Of a DNA stretch of 13,264 nucleotides, positions 7,618 through 13,264 are shown piece after piece. A program made the translations under genes and the position numbers. Position 1 is the first letter of the stretch. Each line of letters starts with the position of its first letter. Location: contig CAUDHE010000068.1 of assembly GCA_958449275.1 (NCBI GenBank), positions 1 through 13,264 on the forward strand. The letters run 5' to 3'. The notes under the pieces were generated by a model, which saw only the letters and a program-made list of their open reading frames with translations, searched no databases and was not told where the DNA came from. The stretch comes from an uncultured Alistipes sp. (GTDB taxonomy: Bacteria; Bacteroidota; Bacteroidia; Bacteroidales; Rikenellaceae).

Positions 7618-7652
7618 TTTGAGAAACATTCGAAAACGTTTCACTATCTTTG
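7618..7652 (+). promoter_or_regulatory. Bacteroidota-type promoter of glyA
   Basis: TATCTTTG at 7645-7652 is an exact match to the -7 consensus TAnnTTTG. TTTG at 7618-7621 matches the -33 element, with 23 bp between them. Transcription would begin near 7658, leaving a leader of about 23 nt before the ATG at 7681. No Shine-Dalgarno sequence is visible, as usual in this phylum. Confidence 0.75.
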
Positions 7653-7680
7653 TCTCGCGTAAAATTCAAACCGTAATGCT

Positions 7681-8961
7681 ATGAAGAATGATACTCAGAT
7701 TTTCGACCTTATAGCCGAAGAGCGTGCGCGTCAGATGCGCGGCATCGAGCTTATAGCCTCGGAAAACTTCGTCAGCGACGAGGTTATGGCGGCGATGGGA
7801 TCGGTGCTCACCAACAAATATGCCGAAGGATATCCCGCGGCGCGTTATTACGGCGGCTGCGAAGTCGTCGACAAAGTGGAGCGTCTGGCCATCGAACGGC
7901 TGTGCGAACTCTACGGCGCCGAATACGCCAACGTACAGCCCCACTCTGGCGCACAGGCCAACATGGCGGTATTCTTCGCGGTACTGCAACCCGGAGACAC
8001 TTTCATGGGTCTCGACCTCTCGCACGGAGGCCATCTCTCGCACGGTTCGCCCGTCAACATGTCGGGCAAATATTTCAATGCGATAGGGTATACCCTCAGC
8101 GAGGAGACGGGCACCATCGATTACGACGACATGGAGCGCAAGGCCGTCGAGCATAAACCGAAACTCATCGTCGGCGGTGCCTCGGCATACTCGCGCGAAT
8201 GGGACTACAAGCGCATGCGCGAGATCGCCGACAAAGTCGGCGCGCTGCTGATGGTCGACATGGCCCACACGGCAGGTCTCATCGCTGCGGGAGTGCTCGA
8301 CAATCCCGTCAAATACGCTCACATAGTGACGTCTACGACACATAAGACCCTGCGCGGTCCGCGCGGCGGCATAATCCTCATGGGCAAGGATTTCGAGAAT
8401 CCGTGGGGCCTCACCACTCCCAAGGGTGTCGTGAAGATGATGTCGCAAATAATCAACTCGGCCGTATTCCCCGGCATACAGGGCGGACCGCTGGAGCATG
8501 TCATAGCAGCCAAGGCCGTGGCTTTCGGCGAGGCACTGCAACCCGAATACAAGGAGTACCAGCAGCAGGTGCGAAAGAATGCGTCGGCTATGGCCGAGGC
8601 GTTCGCCGCACGCGGCTATAAAGTGGTGTCGGGCGGAACCGACAATCACTTGATGCTGATCGATCTGCGCACGAAGTTTCCCGAACTGACGGGCAAACTT
8701 GCCGAGCGCTGCCTCGTAGCTGCCGACATAACCGCCAACAAAAACATGGTGCCGTTCGACTCGCGTTCGCCGTTCCTCACCTCGGGACTGCGGTTCGGAA
8801 CTCCCGCCATCACCACCCGCGGTTTGAAAGAGGACAAGATGGATTGCATCGTCGAACTCATCGACCGCGTGTTGAGCGATCCCGAAAACGAGGAGAACAT
8901 AGCAGCCGTACGCAAGGATGTGAATGCCATGATGGCGGAATATCCGCTATTCGCATGGTAG
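7681..8961 (+). CDS. glyA: Serine hydroxymethyltransferase
   Basis: This 426-residue PLP enzyme interconverts serine and glycine while charging tetrahydrofolate to 5,10-methylene-THF, the main source of one-carbon units. The PLP-binding lysine is Lys222 in VTSTTHKTLRGPRGG. ELIASENF (23-30), NKYAEGYPAARYYGG (45-59) and QPHSGAQAN (86-94) are the expected substrate and cofactor segments, and the cofactor aspartate lies in MVDMAHTAGL (191-200). Length is typical of the bacterial enzyme. It is a single-gene unit with its own promoter (7618-7652) and terminator (8985-9027). A three-codon frame ATG-CTA-TGA at 7676-7684 overlaps its start codon; the role of this, if any, is unknown. Confidence 0.98.
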   Translation: MKNDTQIFDLIAEERARQMRGIELIASENFVSDEVMAAMGSVLTNKYAEGYPAARYYGGCEVVDKVERLAIERLCELYGAEYANVQPHSGAQANMAVFFAVLQPGDTFMGLDLSHGGHLSHGSPVNMSGKYFNAIGYTLSEETGTIDYDDMERKAVEHKPKLIVGGASAYSREWDYKRMREIADKVGALLMVDMAHTAGLIAAGVLDNPVKYAHIVTSTTHKTLRGPRGGIILMGKDFENPWGLTTPKGVVKMMSQIINSAVFPGIQGGPLEHVIAAKAVAFGEALQPEYKEYQQQVRKNASAMAEAFAARGYKVVSGGTDNHLMLIDLRTKFPELTGKLAERCLVAADITANKNMVPFDSRSPFLTSGLRFGTPAITTRGLKEDKMDCIVELIDRVLSDPENEENIAAVRKDVNAMMAEYPLFAW

Positions 8962-8984
8962 CGTAAACAGACGCATTGACGACA

Positions 8985-9027
8985 GAAAGAGGGCTTCCGA
9001 GCGTGAAATCGCAGGAAGCCCTCTTTC
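8985..9027 (+). terminator. Intrinsic terminator of glyA
   Basis: Bases 8985-8998 (GAAAGAGGGCTTCC) pair perfectly with 9014-9027 to make a 14-bp stem. The loop can add a short inner GCG/CGC stem (9001-9003 with 9010-9012). It begins 24 bp after the glyA stop. The 3' arm ends in CTCTTTC and is followed by GTT, a modest U-tract. The A-rich 5' flank would allow partial function on the other strand, but no gene ends there. Confidence 0.85.
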
Positions 9028-9319
9028 GTTGCGCCGCACGACGGATGCCGAGACGTTTTCAGGCGCGATATTTGCATATGTAAACTGCTGGAGACTCGCC
9101 ACATACGAGAAAACGTCCGTCGAAACAGAATTTTTTCCATGTGCGATACGTTATATGAGGGATTCGAATAAGGTCGAATTTCGCATAAAAATGCCCTCGG
9201 AGTGAAACAAAACGTCATCGCATTACGTAATTATCACTGTCGGGCCATATAATAAACAGCGACGAATCGACAAAAACACTATTCGAACTTTTTGAAGAAA
9301 TTATAAAACACATAACAAT
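9028..9319. other. Long rpoD upstream region with inverted repeats
   Basis: Together with the glyA terminator this makes a 358-bp gap. Three symmetric elements can be read: GACGTTTTC (9052-9060) with GAAAACGTC (9109-9117), a 9-bp inverted repeat 48 nt apart; ATTCGA-N6-TCGAAT (9162-9179); and the palindrome ATTACGTAAT (9222-9231). The 60 bp before the ATG are A/T-rich without a Shine-Dalgarno sequence. I do not find a clean TAnnTTTG box, so the rpoD promoter cannot be placed with confidence. No plausible protein is encoded. Confidence 0.55.
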
Positions 9320-10180
9320 ATGCGTCAATTAAAGATTACTAAATCGATTACCAACCGTGAAAGCGCATCGCTCGACAAATATTTGCAGGAGATAGGCAAA
9401 GAGGATCTGATTACGGTAGAAGAAGAGGTGGAATTGGCTCAGCGCATACGCAAAGGCGATCAGGAGGCGTTGGACAAATTGACAAAAGCCAATCTGCGCT
9501 TCGTGGTGTCGGTAGCCAAACAATATCAGAATCAGGGTCTCAGCCTGCCCGACCTCATCAACGAAGGCAACCTCGGACTCATCAAGGCCGCGGAGAAATT
9601 CGACGAGACACGAGGCTTCAAATTCATATCTTATGCCGTGTGGTGGATCCGCCAGTCGATTCTGCAAGCTCTGGCCGAGCAGTCGCGCATCGTCCGCCTG
9701 CCCCTGAATCAAGTGGGTTCGCTCAACAAGATAAACAAGGCTTTCGCGCGTTTCGAGCAGGAACACGAGCGCACGCCGTCGCCCGAGGAGCTGGCCAACG
9801 AACTGGCGTTGCCCAAAGAGAAGGTATCCGACACGTTGCGCGTGGCCGGACGCCACATATCGGTGGATGCGCCTTTCGCCGACGGCGAGGATAACAGTCT
9901 GCTCGACGTGCTGGTAAACACCGATTCGCCCAATGCCGACCGCGGACTTATCAACGAATCGCTGTCGACCGAAGTGGATCGCGCACTGGAGACGCTCACC
10001 GAGCGCGAGCGCGATATAATAAAGTACTTTTTCGGGATCGGCTGTTCGGAAATGACTCTCGAGGAGATAGGCGAGAAGTTCGACCTTACGCGCGAACGCG
10101 TTCGCCAGATCAAAGAGAAAGCCATTCGCCGCCTGCGTCATTCGTCACGCAGCAAACTGCTGAAATCCTATCTGGGATAA
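9320..10180 (+). CDS. rpoD: Primary RNA polymerase sigma factor (sigma-70 group)
   Basis: This 286-residue protein directs core RNA polymerase to housekeeping promoters. Region 1.2 lies at about 17-47 (SLDKYLQEIGKEDLITVEEE). Region 2 lies at about 52-121 and includes the core-binding and -10-recognition stretch LPDLINEGNLGLIKAAEKFD and FKFISYAVWWIRQSI. Region 3 covers about 130-205, and region 4 about 222-275 with the helix-turn-helix MTLEEIGEKFDLTRERVRQIKEKAIRRLR. Region 1.1 and the non-conserved insert of E. coli RpoD are absent, which is normal for the compact Bacteroidota primary sigma. The promoter boxes seen in this window (TAnnTTTG) are those such a sigma recognises. It is transcribed alone, with a terminator at 10215-10245. 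An alternative group 2 sigma is unlikely given the close match to the primary form. Confidence 0.95.
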   Translation: MRQLKITKSITNRESASLDKYLQEIGKEDLITVEEEVELAQRIRKGDQEALDKLTKANLRFVVSVAKQYQNQGLSLPDLINEGNLGLIKAAEKFDETRGFKFISYAVWWIRQSILQALAEQSRIVRLPLNQVGSLNKINKAFARFEQEHERTPSPEELANELALPKEKVSDTLRVAGRHISVDAPFADGEDNSLLDVLVNTDSPNADRGLINESLSTEVDRALETLTERERDIIKYFFGIGCSEMTLEEIGEKFDLTRERVRQIKEKAIRRLRHSSRSKLLKSYLG

Positions 10181-10214
10181 TCGGGCAACCGTCCCTCGAG
10201 TCGAGAATAAACAT

Positions 10215-10245
10215 TCCCGTCGAAAATCGAATTCGGCGGGATTTT
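10215..10245 (+). terminator. Intrinsic terminator of rpoD
   Basis: Bases 10215-10224 pair with 10232-10241 (10 bp including one G-U) around a 7-nt loop, followed directly by TTTTCTT. It begins 34 bp after the rpoD stop. On the minus strand the same stem is followed by a weaker T-rich stretch and might also help end the ung/acetyltransferase transcript. Confidence 0.85.
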
Positions 10246-10260
10246 CTTGTAACAATATAT

Positions 10261-10336
10261 GCTGTTCGCCGACAGCGGGGAACGTGCACGAGCGTAATGC
10301 GAGTTGCAGTCCACCGAGCATGGCGGCGGCAAACTG
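10261..10336 (+). repeat. Dispersed palindromic element, copy 2 (rpoD/acetyltransferase gap)
   Basis: The same four blocks as copy 1 occur here in order: GCTGTTCGCCGACAGCG (10261-10277), GTGCACGAGC (10284-10293), GCGAGTTGCAGTCC (10299-10312) and GGCGGCAAACTGC near 10324-10336. The 5-nt spacer between blocks two and three is different in sequence but identical in length (GTAAT here, CTCGG in copy 1). Instead of the poly-G run, this copy has AGCAT followed by GGCGGC. It sits between the convergent 3' ends of rpoD and the acetyltransferase gene, after the rpoD terminator. No coding function is evident. Confidence 0.8.
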
Positions 10337-10364
10337 CCGACATTGCAAAGCCATGTCGAAATTC

Positions 10365-10856
10365 TTATTCCACCTCCGCCTGCATTATATAATCGTCCAT
10401 GACGAATCCGCATCCTATGTCGTTCACCTCCTCGGCCACGACTTCGAACCCCGAATGCAGATACACCTCGTAAGCATGCGTATTGTGTCTGTTCACCGTG
10501 AGATACACGGCCGACAGACCGAGTTCGCGGCATAGGGTCTTCATGAATCCCATACCGAGCGAGAATATTCCCCGACCGCGATTCTCCTTGCGGATATAGA
10601 ATTTGCTCAAAAACAAACGGTCGCCCTGCGGCTGTACGCCGAAATAGGCAAGAATATCACCCGCCTCCTCGACGAGAAAATAGCGGTATCCCTGCATGAT
10701 CTGCCCCGATACGGCCTCGAAGCTCTGAAATCGTTCGATCATGTACTCCACCTGCTCCGCTGTGCAGAATGCCACATTAGCCTCGCGCCATACCTCGCGC
10801 GCCACTTTCACCAAACGGCGAATGTCGGCCTCGCCGCTCACTTCCCGTATATTCAT
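10365..10856 (-). CDS. GNAT-family N-acetyltransferase
   Basis: This 163-residue cytosolic protein has the Gcn5-related acetyltransferase fold, which transfers an acyl group from CoA to an amine. The acetyl-CoA pyrophosphate loop is visible as RKENRGRGIFSLGMGF (residues 89-104, Arg-Gly-Arg-Gly), preceded by the beta-strand LFLSKFYI. Motif B follows as VYLTVNRHNTHAYEVYLHSGFE (117-138), where Asn125 and Tyr129 are at the usual cofactor and acid positions. The protein covers the whole fold. Substrate cannot be told from sequence. It starts 10 bp after ung on the same strand, so the two are probably co-transcribed; nothing else links it to DNA repair. Confidence 0.88.
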   Translation of the reverse strand: MNIREVSGEADIRRLVKVAREVWREANVAFCTAEQVEYMIERFQSFEAVSGQIMQGYRYFLVEEAGDILAYFGVQPQGDRLFLSKFYIRKENRGRGIFSLGMGFMKTLCRELGLSAVYLTVNRHNTHAYEVYLHSGFEVVAEEVNDIGCGFVMDDYIMQAEVE

Positions 10857-10866
10857 ACCATTCAGT

Positions 10867-11529
10867 TTACCACACTATAGACGTCTTGCCCACACTCTCC
10901 AAATAGGCGTTGGCCTGCGAAAAATGACGGCATCCGAAAAATCCGCGATATACCGACAGCGGCGACGGATGCACGCTCTTAAGAATCAGATTGCGAGTCG
11001 GATCGGCCATCTGGCCCTTGCGCTGGGCATAGCTGCCCCACAACATATACACCAGTTCCTGCTTGCGTTCGCCTATTATCCTCACCACGGCATCGGTAAA
11101 CTGTTCCCATCCGCGCCCCGCATGCGATGCGGCCTGATGCGCCCGCACGGTAAGCACCGAATTCAGAAGCAACACACCCTGCTCGGCCCATCGGTCGAGA
11201 TTGCCGCTCGACGGCACGGGAGTACCCACGTCGTCGCGTATCTCTTGAAATATGTTCTGCAACGACGGCGGAAAAGGCACCCCGTCGTTCACCGAGAAAC
11301 ACAACCCGTTGGCCTGCCCCACGCCATGATAGGGGTCCTGACCGATAACCACCACCTTCAATGTTTCGAGCGGACACTTGTCGAATGCCCTAAATATGTT
11401 ACGTCCCGCAGGAAACACCTGCGCGGCAGAATATTCAGCCCTGACGAAACGCGTCAACTCCTCGAAGTAGGGTTTGTCGAATTCGCCTTGCAATATCTCT
11501 TTCCAATCTGCTGCAATCTTAACATCCAT
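10867..11529 (-). CDS. ung: Uracil-DNA glycosylase, family 1
   Basis: This 220-residue enzyme removes uracil from DNA to start base-excision repair after cytosine deamination or dUMP incorporation. The water-activating loop is VIGQDPYHGVGQANGLCFSV, with catalytic Asp65. The DNA-intercalation loop is SVHPSPLSVYRGFFG, with His187 and Leu191, identical in number to the E. coli residues. LLLNSVLTV (120-128) is the uracil-recognition segment. Val70 takes the place of the proline in the common GQDPYHGPGQA version of the loop. Length is normal for bacterial Ung. It is the first gene of a two-gene unit with the acetyltransferase. No consensus promoter could be fixed upstream on the minus strand. Confidence 0.97.
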   Translation of the reverse strand: MDVKIAADWKEILQGEFDKPYFEELTRFVRAEYSAAQVFPAGRNIFRAFDKCPLETLKVVVIGQDPYHGVGQANGLCFSVNDGVPFPPSLQNIFQEIRDDVGTPVPSSGNLDRWAEQGVLLLNSVLTVRAHQAASHAGRGWEQFTDAVVRIIGERKQELVYMLWGSYAQRKGQMADPTRNLILKSVHPSPLSVYRGFFGCRHFSQANAYLESVGKTSIVW

Positions 11530-11646
11530 AACCGAAAACTTATTTTAATTCAGGTAATTATATTTTCAATATAGCATAAAAATTAAATCCGAAAATCGTA
11601 TCCCGCCTACGCGGTTTGCGTTTGCAAATCCTGCTCTCCACCTGAA

Positions 11647-11666
11647 ATTCTCTCTTCGGAGAGAAT
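11647..11666. other. Perfect hairpin in the ung/phosphatase divergent region
   Basis: ATTCTCTC (11647-11654) pairs with GAGAGAAT (11659-11666) around a TTCG tetraloop on the plus strand, giving an unusually stable small stem-loop. It lies about 120 bp from each divergent start codon and is not followed by a T-run in either direction, so it is not an obvious terminator. Its role is unknown. Confidence 0.6.
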
Positions 11667-11709
11667 CGAAATTACCACGCACATGCAAAATAATAATCAC
11701 ATTAATTTA

Positions 11710-11740
11710 TTGTAAAAGTACGAAAAAGATCATAACTTTG
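11710..11740 (+). promoter_or_regulatory. Bacteroidota-type promoter of the alkaline phosphatase gene
   Basis: TAACTTTG (11733-11740) matches TAnnTTTG exactly, and TTG (11710-11712) gives the -33 element with 20 bp between them, within the normal range. Transcription would start near 11747, leaving about 17 nt of leader before the ATG at 11764. No Pho-box-like direct repeats were recognised. Confidence 0.75.
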
Positions 11741-11763
11741 AACCATTAAACCCACTTATTCTT

Positions 11764-12879
11764 ATGAAAAAGTTATTTTTATTCCTCCTGCTCTCTTTCG
11801 CCGCGCTTAATGGCGCCGAGGCAAAAAAAACACAAAAACAACCCAAGGTCGACAACATCATCTACATGATAGGCGACGGAATGGGATTGTGCCATGTTTC
11901 GATGTTACAGATCGAAGGCAAGTATGCCCCCACGTCGTTCGACAGGGCGCAAAACATCGCCATGATCAAATCTTATTCGGCCAACAACCGCGTAACCGAC
12001 TCGGCTGCTGCAGGTACGGCCCTCGCCACGGGATTCAAAACCAATAACGGAATGCTGGGACTCACTCCCGACGGCAAGCGCGTGGAGTCCATCACCGCAA
12101 AGGCATCCGAAAAGGGTTTCGCCACGGGACTGGTCGTAACGTGTTACCTGCAACACGCCACCCCCGCAGCATTCTATGCCCATGTCAAGAACCGCAACGA
12201 GTCGGACAAGATCTCGTACGACTTTATGGAGAGCGGTATCGACGTGGCGTTCGGAGGAGGAAGCAAGACCTTCGCCAAGGCCTACAAGGACAGCGGCAAG
12301 GACTACAAGGAGCTGCTGAAAGCCGAGGGCTACAATGTGATTTTCGATGAAAAGGAGATGGCCGACGTCACCTCGGGAAAGGTCGTGGGACTCTTCGCCG
12401 AAGAGAGTATGCCCACTCTTAAGGAGGGGCGCGGCGACTTTCTCGCACGCGCCACAGAAAAGGCCCTGGAGATACTTACCGCCAATGTCAAGGCCGATAA
12501 GAAGAAAGGTTTCGTCATGATGGTCGAGGGTTCGCAGATCGACTATCGCTCGCATGCCAACGACCTCGAAGGCATATTGGACGAAATGCGCGATTTCGAT
12601 GCCGCAGTCAAAGTCGCTATGGACTATGCCGATACTCATCCCAACACGCTGGTGGTGGTCTGCGCCGACCACGAGACTTCGGGTTTGTCAATTCCGAGCA
12701 ACAAAACCGACTTCACGCTGCCCGAAAGCGGTATAAGCTACAGCTTCGGCACATCGAGCCACACCGGCATTATGCTTCCCGTATACCTCTACGGCGCGGG
12801 AGCCGAGGCAATCAACGGCATCATGGAGAACACGGAGCTTTGCATCGCCCTGCAACAACTTATCAACGTGGCCGAGTAA
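11764..12879 (+). CDS. Exported alkaline phosphatase, compact TAB5-like type
   Basis: This 371-residue metalloenzyme hydrolyses phosphate monoesters in the periplasm. A signal peptide (MKKLFLFLLLSFAALNGAEA) predicts cleavage after Ala20. By alignment to E. coli PhoA, the active site is Asp38 (MIGDGMG), nucleophile Ser80 (TDSAAAGTA), Thr133 and Arg144 (ATPAA and VKNR, matching Thr155 and Arg166), Glu255, Asp260 and His264 (VEGSQIDYRSHAND), Asp302 and His303 (ADHETSG) and His333 (SSHTG). All metal ligands are present. His131 replaces E. coli Asp153, as in mammalian and Antarctic TAB5 enzymes. Tyr261 stands where E. coli has Lys328 and TAB5 has Trp. The protein is about 100 residues shorter than E. 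coli PhoA, with length and motifs close to TAB5 (375). It is a single-gene unit with a promoter at 11710-11740 and a terminator at 12901-12935. Confidence 0.95.
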   Translation: MKKLFLFLLLSFAALNGAEAKKTQKQPKVDNIIYMIGDGMGLCHVSMLQIEGKYAPTSFDRAQNIAMIKSYSANNRVTDSAAAGTALATGFKTNNGMLGLTPDGKRVESITAKASEKGFATGLVVTCYLQHATPAAFYAHVKNRNESDKISYDFMESGIDVAFGGGSKTFAKAYKDSGKDYKELLKAEGYNVIFDEKEMADVTSGKVVGLFAEESMPTLKEGRGDFLARATEKALEILTANVKADKKKGFVMMVEGSQIDYRSHANDLEGILDEMRDFDAAVKVAMDYADTHPNTLVVVCADHETSGLSIPSNKTDFTLPESGISYSFGTSSHTGIMLPVYLYGAGAEAINGIMENTELCIALQQLINVAE

Positions 12880-12900
12880 CCGCCTCGCCTTCAACTTACG

Positions 12901-12935
12901 AAATCCCCCTGCCGAAAGGATCGGCAGGGGGATTT
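12901..12935. terminator. Strong bidirectional terminator between phosphatase and cysteine synthase genes
   Basis: Bases 12901-12915 pair perfectly with 12921-12935: a 15-bp stem with a CCCCCTGCCG core and a 5-nt loop. The stem ends in AAAT/ATTT, so each strand has a short T-run at its 3' side. It lies 21 bp after the phosphatase stop and 22 bp from the convergent cysteine synthase stop, so it serves both genes. Confidence 0.88.
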
Positions 12936-12957
12936 CAGTTGCTTATACATCATCCCG

Positions 12958-13264
12958 TCAGTCGGCATAGCGTTCGAACATGTCGGTACTCAGATATTTC
13001 TCGGCGCGGTCGGGAAACACCACGACAATATTTCCGCTATCCATGCGCTGCGCGGTGCGCATGGCGGCTATCATGGCCGCTCCGCTGCTCATACCCGCGA
13101 ATATCCCCTCCTCGGCGATCAGACGACGCGCCATCTCTATCGCCTCTTCGCTCTCGATCATCTCCTGCGTATCGATCAGCGACGGATCGTATATTTGCGG
13201 CACGATGGCCTCCTCCATATTCTTCAGACCCTGTATGTAATGTCCGCGAATAGGGTGGGCGCAC
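12958..13264 (-). CDS. cysM: Cysteine synthase, CysM-like (C-terminal part, runs off window)
   Basis: The last 101 codons of a PLP-dependent cysteine synthase are present; the N-terminus and PLP lysine lie beyond the right edge. The enzyme makes cysteine from O-acetylserine and sulfide (CysM members can also use thiosulfate). The fragment reads AHPIRGHYIQGLKNMEEAIV, then DPSLIDTQEMIESEEAIEMARRLIAEEG, GIFAGMSSGAAM and FPDRAEKYLST. The last two correspond to GIFCGVSSGGA and CDRGDRYLST of E. coli CysM, and the DR..KYLST ending is typical of O-acetylserine sulfhydrylases. An internal ATG at 13218 is not the start, because the conserved sequence continues upstream to the edge. CysM is favoured over CysK on the C-terminal motif, but the distinction needs the full protein. 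Confidence 0.88.
   Translation of the reverse strand, partial: CAHPIRGHYIQGLKNMEEAIVPQIYDPSLIDTQEMIESEEAIEMARRLIAEEGIFAGMSSGAAMIAAMRTAQRMDSGNIVVVFPDRAEKYLSTDMFERYAD

Larger units (their letters stand above)
7350..7680. other. Divergent rhaB/glyA intergenic region
   Basis: This 331-bp spacer holds two outward-facing promoters: rhaB at 7379-7411 and glyA at 7618-7652. Between them lie the tandem repeat at 7414-7429, a T8 tract (7449-7456) and a GC-rich islet at about 7556-7600 that stands out from AT-rich surroundings. The islet contains three TCCGC repeats (7565, 7574, 7584) and imperfect flanking arms CGGCCTCG/CGAGCCG. A 70-codon minus-strand frame (7432-7644) crosses the glyA promoter, shows no recognisable domain, and is not called as a gene. 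Confidence 0.6.

Noticed and set aside
7432..7644. A 70-codon minus-strand frame in the rhaB/glyA spacer
   Set aside because: It runs through the glyA promoter and GC-rich islet, has a skewed composition and no known domain.
9320..10180. Truncated sigma factor lacking region 1.1
   Set aside because: A compact primary sigma without region 1.1 is the normal form in Bacteroidota, and regions 1.2 to 4 are complete.
10110..10533. Several minus-strand frames across the rpoD terminator and repeat copy 2
   Set aside because: They overlap the rpoD 3' end, the terminator and the repeat in different frames. The resemblance of one (LQLALRSCTF) to the rhaA extension (LQLARGSCTP) comes from the shared DNA repeat, not from a protein family.
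11530..11580. Promoter for ung on the minus strand
   Set aside because: Only near matches such as TAAGTTTT were seen, with poor spacing to any -33 TTG, so no site is called.
1..13264. CRISPR array, defence island, prophage or insertion sequence
   Set aside because: No regularly spaced repeats, cas, transposase, integrase or phage genes are present; nearly all coding space is accounted for by core enzymes.

Overview
The window looks like ordinary chromosome from a Bacteroidales bacterium with GC-rich coding DNA. An Alistipes/Rikenellaceae-type organism is my best guess (inference). Three things support Bacteroidota: the two clearest promoters match the TTTG / TAnnTTTG consensus of that phylum, start codons lack Shine-Dalgarno sequences and sit behind A/T-rich leaders, and the 286-residue primary sigma factor has the compact form usual there. 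Most proteins look like intact housekeeping or catabolic enzymes. I see no tRNA, rRNA, CRISPR array, transposase, phage gene or defence island.

Layout. A low-molecular-weight protein tyrosine phosphatase (25-507, +) converges on the L-rhamnose operon, and the two share a hairpin terminator at 511-543. The operon fills 545-7349 on the minus strand. In transcription order it holds rhamnulokinase rhaB, L-rhamnose isomerase rhaA, lactaldehyde reductase fucO, rhamnose/H+ symporter rhaT, rhamnulose-1-phosphate aldolase rhaD and an AraC-family regulator. Together they import rhamnose, isomerise it to rhamnulose, phosphorylate it, split it into DHAP and L-lactaldehyde, and reduce the lactaldehyde to 1,2-propanediol. 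The last gene is probably the rhamnose-responsive activator. A promoter with a tandem 8-bp repeat just upstream of its -33 element precedes rhaB. All gaps inside the operon are 16 bp or less, except a 165-bp gap between rhaB and rhaA.

Divergent from the operon, serine hydroxymethyltransferase glyA (7681-8961, +) has its own promoter and terminator. The primary sigma factor rpoD (9320-10180, +) follows a 358-bp spacer that carries inverted repeats. A small minus-strand unit, ung then a GNAT acetyltransferase (11529 down to 10365), converges on rpoD. Diverging from ung is an exported alkaline phosphatase of the compact TAB5-like type (11764-12879, +). A 15-bp-stem terminator separates it from the 3' end of a cysteine synthase (CysM-like) gene that runs off the right edge on the minus strand.

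The least explained structure is a roughly 80-bp partly palindromic element present twice in the same orientation: in the rhaB-rhaA gap (about 5793-5873) and in the rpoD/acetyltransferase gap (about 10261-10336). It looks like a dispersed REP/MITE-like repeat. The first copy carries an 11-G homopolymer. I found no new multi-gene system; the candidates for novelty are non-coding.
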